DNA of 13,089 nucleotides from Paracoccaceae bacterium. GTDB taxonomy: Bacteria > Pseudomonadota > Alphaproteobacteria > Rhodobacterales > Rhodobacteraceae. The notes under the pieces were generated by a model. That model had not been told where the DNA came from and ran no database searches. It saw only the letters and a program-made list of their open reading frames with translations. The first letter of the stretch is position 1. Every line of letters starts with the position of its first letter. The translations under genes were made by a program, and so were the position numbers. The stretch is taken from positions 1 to 13,089 of the forward strand of contig WFPZ01000278.1 in the NCBI GenBank assembly GCA_015487335.1, given 5' to 3'. This document shows positions 8,653 through 13,089 of the stretch, one piece after another.

Positions 8653-9354
8653 ATGCGAAAGATCATTGCCGCCTGCCTCGCCGTCCTTGTGCTGTTCGCC
8701 ATGGCGCCGGCACGGGCCGGGGAAAACCCGGTGGTCGTGGAGCTGTTCTCGTCTCAGGGCTGTGCCGCCTGTCCGCCGGCCGACGAGCTGCTCAACCAGC
8801 TGGCCGAGCGGGATGACGTCATCGCTCTGGCCCTGCATGTGGACTACTGGGACTACATCGGCTGGAAGGACATCTTCGCTCATCCGCGCAACACCGAGCG
8901 GCAGAAGGCCTATGCGCGCATGGCCGGGCACCGGATGATCTACACCCCGCAGATGATCGTCGGAGGCAAGGCGGAGATCGTGGGCTACAAGCCGCTGATG
9001 CTGGCCGAGCAGATCATGGAGCAGCGCGAGGAGATGCCTGCCGTGAAGCTGCAGCTGGCGCGAAGCGGCGGGCGGGTGCATGTCACGGGCACTTCCGACA
9101 GGGTGTTCGACCCGCCGGCCTGGGTGCAGCTGGTGCGCTACATCCCCCGGCAGGAGGTGACGATCACCCGCGGCGAGAACGCGGGAAAGACCATCACGTA
9201 TTCCAATATCGTGACGGACTGGAAAATCCTGCAAAAATGGGACGGGCGCGAACCGTTGTCGCTGATTGCCGAGGCGGAGGGCGACCAGCCGGTGGTGGTG
9301 ATCGTTCAGGAGGCGGGCCCGGGCCCGGTGCTGGGGGCGGCGCGCTTGCGCTGA
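8653..9354 (+). CDS. Exported DUF1223 thioredoxin-like protein
   Basis: A 233-residue protein of the DUF1223 family, whose biological role is not established. Residues 1-22 form a clear signal peptide: MRK, a hydrophobic core, then AMAPARA before the likely cleavage ahead of Gly23. The mature part begins with the family hallmark VVVELFSSQGCAACPPADELL (from about residue 27), with a CxxC pair at Cys37 and Cys40 in a thioredoxin-fold context, followed by HVDYWDYIGWKDIFAHP and YTPQMIVGGKAEIVGY. The second half is a beta-rich domain ending in short basic residues. The frame is open from 8590, but the ATG at 8653 is preferred because it starts the signal peptide and has GGAG 11 bases upstream. It is divergent from acnA and overlaps the acyltransferase gene tail-to-tail by 49 bases. 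A periplasmic redox role is plausible but inferred. Confidence 0.88.
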   Translation: MRKIIAACLAVLVLFAMAPARAGENPVVVELFSSQGCAACPPADELLNQLAERDDVIALALHVDYWDYIGWKDIFAHPRNTERQKAYARMAGHRMIYTPQMIVGGKAEIVGYKPLMLAEQIMEQREEMPAVKLQLARSGGRVHVTGTSDRVFDPPAWVQLVRYIPRQEVTITRGENAGKTITYSNIVTDWKILQKWDGREPLSLIAEAEGDQPVVVIVQEAGPGPVLGAARLR

Positions 9355-10244
9355 GGCTTGCGTCCCTCCACCTTCCAGCGGCGGTGCACCCACAGCCACT
9401 GCCCCGGGTGGCGCCGCACCCGCGCCTCGAGGCTGGCGTTCAGCGCCCGGGTCATGGTCTCGGGGTCCGAATGCGGCACGGGCGCTTCCATCTCGATGGT
9501 GAAGCTCAGCCCGTCGGGGTTGCGCGTGCCGTAAAACGGGATCAGCAGCGCATCGTAGCGCAATGCCAGCTCGGCCGCGGAAAGCGCCGTCCTGGCCGGC
9601 TGGCCGAGAAAGGGCAGCACCGCGCCCCTGGCCACGTGCTGATCGAACAGCAGCACCAGCTGGCCGCCGGCGCGCAGATGGCGCACGAAGCCCGAGGTGC
9701 CGCGCCGGCCCTGGGCGAAGATCGGCCCCCCGTAGGCCATCATGGTGCGCTTGTAATGCTCGTCGAAGAAACGGTTGCGGGCCGGGCGGTAGAGCCCCCC
9801 CACCTCGAAGCCGCGCCCCACCAGCGCGGCGCGCGGGGCCTCGTAATTTCCGAAATGGCCGGTGACCAGGATGACGGGCCGGCCCCTGTCGCGGGCCTCT
9901 TCCAGGGCCCGCAGCCCTGGGCCGAGAATGGGCGCATCGCGGTGACGGGCCAGAAACTCCCGCGCCGAGTAGTTCTCGATGAAGGTCCGGCCCATGTTGT
10001 CGGCGACCTGGCGGGCGATTCGCCGGCGCTCGGGCTCCGGCATCCGGGGGAAAACATGCGCCAGGTTGGCCATCGAGCGGCGGTTGTAGCCGGCGATCGG
10101 GGCAAGGACGTTGCGCATCATCCACCCGCCCAGCCGCACCCGGCGCTCGTAGGGCAGTGCCAGAAGCGCGCCGATCAGCAGCCGCAACACACGGTCGGTC
10201 AGCCAGTCTGCTGCGGTTGCACTCTGTCTGTTGCGCCCTGCCAT
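9306..10244 (-). CDS. Lysophospholipid/lipid A late acyltransferase (LpxL/HtrB family)
   Basis: A 312-residue inner-membrane acyltransferase of the LpxL/LpxM/HtrB family, which adds secondary fatty acids to lipid A from acyl-ACP. An N-terminal hydrophobic segment (about 18-31) serves as membrane anchor. The catalytic HX4E motif is HFGNYE, with His130 and Glu135. Other family blocks are NMGRTFIENY (83-92), GGLYRPARNRFFDEHY (149-164), the LLFDQH loop (198-203) and the C-terminal PGQWLWVHRRWK (280-291). The last 20 residues are basic and Pro/Ser-rich, where the gene runs 49 bases into the convergent DUF1223 gene. The ATG at 10244 has no strong Shine-Dalgarno. Which acyl position or chain it serves, or whether it acts on ornithine lipid or another lysolipid instead, cannot be told from sequence. 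Confidence 0.9.
   Translation of the reverse strand: MAGRNRQSATAADWLTDRVLRLLIGALLALPYERRVRLGGWMMRNVLAPIAGYNRRSMANLAHVFPRMPEPERRRIARQVADNMGRTFIENYSAREFLARHRDAPILGPGLRALEEARDRGRPVILVTGHFGNYEAPRAALVGRGFEVGGLYRPARNRFFDEHYKRTMMAYGGPIFAQGRRGTSGFVRHLRAGGQLVLLFDQHVARGAVLPFLGQPARTALSAAELALRYDALLIPFYGTRNPDGLSFTIEMEAPVPHSDPETMTRALNASLEARVRRHPGQWLWVHRRWKVEGRKPQRKRAAPSTGPGPAS
9314..9327. repeat. 14-base perfect palindrome in the convergent gene overlap
   Basis: CGGGCCCGGGCCCG is its own reverse complement and lies inside the 49 bases shared by the DUF1223 gene and the acyltransferase gene. Because it is palindromic, both proteins read Gly-Pro-Gly-Pro here near their C-termini. With no loop it is a poor terminator by itself. 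Confidence 0.6.
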
Positions 10245-10535
10245 GAGCTGACCCGTATCCCGTCTTTCGCGAACCCCCGCCAGACATAGAGCCCGCGCCG
10301 GCGCTCCACAAGCGCGGCCCGCCTGCGGGTCAGAGGGTGCAGGCGCTCATGTTGTGGTGCTGCCGCGTGTTCCCGCCGCGATCGGCCGCAGGGCAGGGGC
10401 GATATCAAACCCGCCTTGCGCCTGGCTGCCAGCTCCGCAAAGGCCACCGGCGGCAACCGCATGCCTTCCCGGCAGGCCGCGGCGGTCTTGCCTGGCCGGA
10501 AAAGGGGAAAGGGGCGCGCCCGTCAATGCCTTGAC
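10245..10535. other. Long intergenic stretch with no convincing gene
   Basis: About 330 bases separate the acyltransferase start from the FliG-like stop. The longest - strand frame (10199-10462, 87 codons, starting MRLPPVAFAELAARRKAGLI) would overlap the acyltransferase start by 46 bases; its third codon positions are visibly less GC-rich than in the flanking genes and it resembles no family I know. No tRNA-like fold or clear promoter was found. On the - strand, sequence near 10501-10520 is GGGCGCGCCC followed by a pyrimidine-rich run, and GTCAA (10522-10526) and TTGAC (10531-10535) form a short dyad. The acyltransferase promoter is presumably here but could not be pinned down. Confidence 0.5.
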
Positions 10536-10560
10536 AAGTATCCCCGCCGGAGGCACCGGG
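10536..10560 (-). terminator. Terminator-like motif after the FliG-like gene
   Basis: On the - strand, starting 12 bases after the FliG-like stop, the sequence reads CCCGGTGCCTCCGGCGGGG and then ATACTT. GCC and GGC flank a TCC loop, and outer CCC and GGG can extend the stem with a small bulge. The GCCTCCGGCGGGG-ATA-TT layout resembles a short element I recall from 3' intergenic regions of Rhodobacteraceae genomes; that comparison is from memory. It probably ends the purB-fliG message. Confidence 0.4.
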
Positions 10561-10572
10561 CTGCGGCCGCGA

Positions 10573-11646
10573 TCATTCGTCCTCGGCCACCAGCAGGATC
10601 TCCCCCGCTTCCTCCAGGGTGCGGATGGCCGCGACGACGGCGGTCATCGCGGCTTCGCCATCCTTCGGCTTGACCTGACCGCGCGCTTCCATTTCTTCGC
10701 GCAGCTGTCCGGCCATGCGCTGCGACATGCTGGCGAGGATGAATTCCGCGGCCTCGGCCTCCGGCCCGCCGGCGGCGGTGGCATGGGCCAGGGCGGTGAC
10801 CAGCTGCGCGGGGTCCACCTCGCGGGTGATCCGGGGAATGTCGCGCGGGTCGATGCGGGCGGGGATGTTGGCGAAGGTGAAGATGGCGCGGCGGACCTGC
10901 TCGGCAAAGCCCGAGTCTGCCTGTTCGAGCCCTTCGAGCATCTCTTCGCGGGTGGCGGCGGGCGAGAAGTTGAGAATCGCGCCCACCCGCTCCACCGGGC
11001 CATCGGCGAAGGCGGATTGCGGCTGGGCGTCGAGCTGTTCGGCGATCGACAGGCCGATGCGGTGCACCACCTGCGGAGAGACATTGCCGGTGAGCGAGAC
11101 CGCATAGGTGATGCGGCGCGCGGTCTCCCCCGGCAGCAGGCCCAGCACCTCGGCTGCCTTCGAGACCTTGAGCTTGGAGAGGATCACCGCCCCCACCTCG
11201 ATGCTTTCGCGCTCCAGCACCTCCTTGAGGGCCTCGGCATCGAGCCCGGAGATGCGCTCCCACGGGTCGGCGTAAAGGGCCAGACCGGCCTCGCGGCGCA
11301 GTCGGGCCGCGGCGGCGCTGCTGATGGTGCCGTCCAGCAGGTTCAGCGCCTTGTCGAGAGCGCCGGGAAAGGACAGGCCGGTGGTCTCGAAACGGTCGAG
11401 GAACTCCTCGATCACGGCGCGCAGCGTGTCGTGATCCACGTAGCGCAGGCTGGCCATCTGGCGGGCCAGCTCGGCCTGGATTTCCTCGGGCAGTTGCGAA
11501 AGCGGCAGGCTGGCGCCCTCGGCCAGCAGCAGGCGCACGATGATCGCCGCCTTCTGCCGCCCGCTCAGCGCCGGGCGGGCCGAGGGCTGCGCGGGTGCCG
11601 GCATCTGCGCCGCCCTGCCTTCTGCCGCCGCCACTTCGGTTGACAC
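10573..11646 (-). CDS. fliG: FliG-like flagellar motor switch protein
   Basis: FliG forms the part of the flagellar C-ring that meets the stator and makes torque. From the GTG at 11646 it has 357 residues, near the usual 330-350. FliG_N, FliG_M and FliG_C regions are recognisable (about 25-95, 130-205 and 230-350). In the C-domain, MSQRMAGQLREEMEARGQVK matches the torque helix: Arg310, Glu317-Glu318 and Lys326 stand where E. coli has Arg281, Asp288-Asp289 and Arg297, while the Lys264 position is Ala. In the middle domain the EHPQ motif is replaced by ESIE. GTG is preferred over upstream ATGs at 11667 and 11685 because AGGAGG lies five bases before it and the conserved part starts later. It follows purB by 85 bases in the same direction; no other flagellar gene is present here. 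Confidence 0.87.
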   Translation of the reverse strand: MSTEVAAAEGRAAQMPAPAQPSARPALSGRQKAAIIVRLLLAEGASLPLSQLPEEIQAELARQMASLRYVDHDTLRAVIEEFLDRFETTGLSFPGALDKALNLLDGTISSAAAARLRREAGLALYADPWERISGLDAEALKEVLERESIEVGAVILSKLKVSKAAEVLGLLPGETARRITYAVSLTGNVSPQVVHRIGLSIAEQLDAQPQSAFADGPVERVGAILNFSPAATREEMLEGLEQADSGFAEQVRRAIFTFANIPARIDPRDIPRITREVDPAQLVTALAHATAAGGPEAEAAEFILASMSQRMAGQLREEMEARGQVKPKDGEAAMTAVVAAIRTLEEAGEILLVAEDE

Positions 11647-11651
11647 GCCCG

Positions 11652-11657
11652 CCTCCT
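11652..11657 (-). promoter_or_regulatory. Shine-Dalgarno that sets the FliG-like GTG start
   Basis: On the - strand this is a perfect AGGAGG, five bases before the GTG at 11646-11644. Neither upstream in-frame ATG (11667, 11685) has a comparable site, and the extra residues they would add are not conserved-looking. Confidence 0.65.
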
Positions 11658-11731
11658 GATTCACCATGCCGGGACAGGCTGCCACGAAGCGGTTAATACT
11701 TGGCTATCGGGCCCGTTCCCCCGGACCCGTC

Positions 11732-13042
11732 TCAGCCCTCTTCGCCGAACACCCGGGCGAAGATCGTGTCCACGTGCTTGGTGTGATAGGCGAGGTCGAA
11801 CTTTTCCTCGATCTCCTCTTCCGTCAGCACGGCGGTGACCTCCGGATCGGCCTTCAGCTCTTCCATGAAGTCCTTGCCCTCTTCCCAGACCTTCATCGCG
11901 TTGCGTTGCACGATGCGGTAGGCGTCCTCGCGGCTGATGCCCTTCTGGGTGAGCGCCAGCAGCACCCGCTGGCTGTGGACGAGGCCGCGGAAGCGGTCGA
12001 GGTTCCTCATCATGTTTTCGGGATAGATCACCAGCTTGTCGATCACCCCGGTCAGCCGGGCCAGCGCGAAATCCAGGGTGACCGTGGCGTCGGGGCCGAT
12101 GTTGCGCTCGACCGAAGAGTGGGAGATGTCGCGCTCGTGCCACAGCGCCACGTTTTCCATCGCCGGGATCACCGTCATGCGCACCAGCCGCGCCAGCCCG
12201 GTGAGGTTTTCGCTCAGCACCGGGTTGCGCTTGTGCGGCATGGCCGACGAGCCCTTCTGCCCCTTCGAGAAGAACTCCTCGGCCTCCAGCACCTCGGTGC
12301 GCTGCATGTGGCGGATCTCGACGGCGACGTTCTCGATGGAAGAGGCCACCACGCCGAGGGCGGCGAAGAAGGCGGCGTGGCGGTCGCGCGGGATGATCTG
12401 GGTGGAGATGGGCTCGGGCTCCAGCCCCATCATGCGGCACACGTGTTCCTCGACCCGCGGGTCGATGTTGGCGAAGGTGCCCACCGCGCCCGAGATCGCG
12501 CCGGTGGCGATTTCCTTGCGGGCCTTCTTCAACCGGTCGAGGTTGCGGTCCATCTCGGCGTAGAAGCGCGCGAAGGTCAGCCCCATGGTGGTGGGCTCGG
12601 CATGGATGCCGTGCGAGCGGCCGATACGCACCGTCATCTTGTGCTCGTGGGCACGGCGCTTCAGCGCGGCCAGCAGCGCCTGCATGTCCTCGATGAGAAT
12701 GTCCGAGGCGCGCACCAGCTGCACGTTGAAACAGGTGTCCAGCACGTCCGAGGAGGTCATGCCCTGGTGGACGAAACGGGCCGCCTCGGGGCCGATGATC
12801 TCGGCCAGGTGGGTGAGGAAGGCGATCACGTCATGCTTGGTGACGGCCTCGATCTCGTCGATGCGGGCGACGTCGAAGGTGGCGTCCTTCGCCTTCCACA
12901 CGGCCTCGGCGTTTTCCTTCGGGATCACCCCCAGCTCGGCCAGGGCGTCGCAGGCATGGGCCTCGATCTCGTACCAGATGCGGAACTTGGTTTCGGGCGA
13001 CCAGATGGCGACCATCTCGGGGCGGGAATAGCGGGGGATCAT
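11732..13042 (-). CDS. purB: Adenylosuccinate lyase PurB
   Basis: PurB carries out two steps of purine synthesis: it splits fumarate from SAICAR to give AICAR, and from adenylosuccinate to give AMP. The 436-residue length is typical of the bacterial PurB group related to the B. subtilis enzyme. The fumarase/lyase signature SSAMPHKRNP is at 265-274 and holds the mobile catalytic serine loop. The catalytic histidine region GRSHGIHAEPTT (141-152) and the substrate-binding HQGMTSSDV (92-100) are intact, as is WHERDISHSSVERN (301-314). The ATG at 13042 starts the conserved MIPRYSRPEM opening; the ribosome binding site is weak (AAGG upstream). Only 47 bases upstream are in the window, so the promoter cannot be judged. 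The FliG-like gene follows in the same direction after 85 bases. Confidence 0.97.
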   Translation of the reverse strand: MIPRYSRPEMVAIWSPETKFRIWYEIEAHACDALAELGVIPKENAEAVWKAKDATFDVARIDEIEAVTKHDVIAFLTHLAEIIGPEAARFVHQGMTSSDVLDTCFNVQLVRASDILIEDMQALLAALKRRAHEHKMTVRIGRSHGIHAEPTTMGLTFARFYAEMDRNLDRLKKARKEIATGAISGAVGTFANIDPRVEEHVCRMMGLEPEPISTQIIPRDRHAAFFAALGVVASSIENVAVEIRHMQRTEVLEAEEFFSKGQKGSSAMPHKRNPVLSENLTGLARLVRMTVIPAMENVALWHERDISHSSVERNIGPDATVTLDFALARLTGVIDKLVIYPENMMRNLDRFRGLVHSQRVLLALTQKGISREDAYRIVQRNAMKVWEEGKDFMEELKADPEVTAVLTEEEIEEKFDLAYHTKHVDTIFARVFGEEG

Positions 13043-13089
13043 GGGCCGGGCCTTTGCAACAGGGATCTTCGGCTGCGCTCATAGACCGG

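Noticed and set aside
8439..8702. An 88-residue N-terminal extension of acnA
   Set aside because: The frame is open, but the conserved protein starts at 8438 with a strong GGGAGG site; the extension would cover the promoter region and the divergent gene's start.
10199..10462. A possible 87-residue hypothetical protein on the - strand
   Set aside because: Third positions are less GC-rich than in flanking genes, it overlaps the acyltransferase start, and no family resemblance is visible.
10531..10536. A perfect TTGACA -35 box on the + strand
   Set aside because: No -10-like sequence follows at 15-19 bases (the region is nearly all G and C), and no + strand gene lies downstream.
11666..13084. 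A 472-codon + strand frame opposite purB
   Set aside because: His, Asp, Val and Gly-rich antisense shadow of the well-conserved purB; no start signal.

Overview
The window looks like chromosomal housekeeping DNA from a GC-rich alphaproteobacterium, most probably Rhodobacterales/Rhodobacteraceae. The reasons are the very high GC at third codon positions, the protein sequences themselves, and a secF - tauE-like - Mth938-like - ccmABCDG arrangement resembling the hel (ccm) locus of Rhodobacter relatives. I see no tRNA, rRNA, CRISPR array, insertion sequence, prophage or plasmid feature, and no base-composition break that would suggest recent transfer.

Layout. Bases 1-4918 are a rightward block of eight genes: the 3' part of secF (protein export), a TauE/SafE-family permease overlapping it, a small Mth938-domain protein, then ccmA, ccmB, ccmC, ccmD and ccmG. 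The ccm genes encode the haem-handling ABC module and the thiol-reducing arm of System I cytochrome c maturation. Most junctions overlap by 4-8 bases. Hairpins after the tauE-like gene and before ccmA may subdivide the block. A leftward GNAT acetyltransferase gene (4951-5577) converges on it.

Bases 5691-9354 hold a divergent pair: leftward acnA (aconitase, with a clear hairpin terminator) and a rightward gene for an exported DUF1223 protein with a CxxC motif. They share a 214-base regulatory region with a plausible acnA promoter and a nested dyad. The DUF1223 gene overlaps tail-to-tail by 49 bases with a leftward LpxL/HtrB-like lipid A acyltransferase gene.

Bases 10573-13042 hold two leftward genes, purB (adenylosuccinate lyase) followed by a divergent FliG-like flagellar motor-switch gene that has no flagellar neighbours here. 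Between this pair and the acyltransferase gene lie about 330 bases with no convincing gene; the part next to fliG carries terminator-like motifs.

I did not find a convincing undescribed system. The points most worth a second look are the orphan FliG with a replaced EHPQ motif, the Mth938 gene inside the cytochrome c maturation block, the acnA/DUF1223 intergenic dyad, the hairpin before an SD-less ccmA start, and the palindromic convergent overlap.
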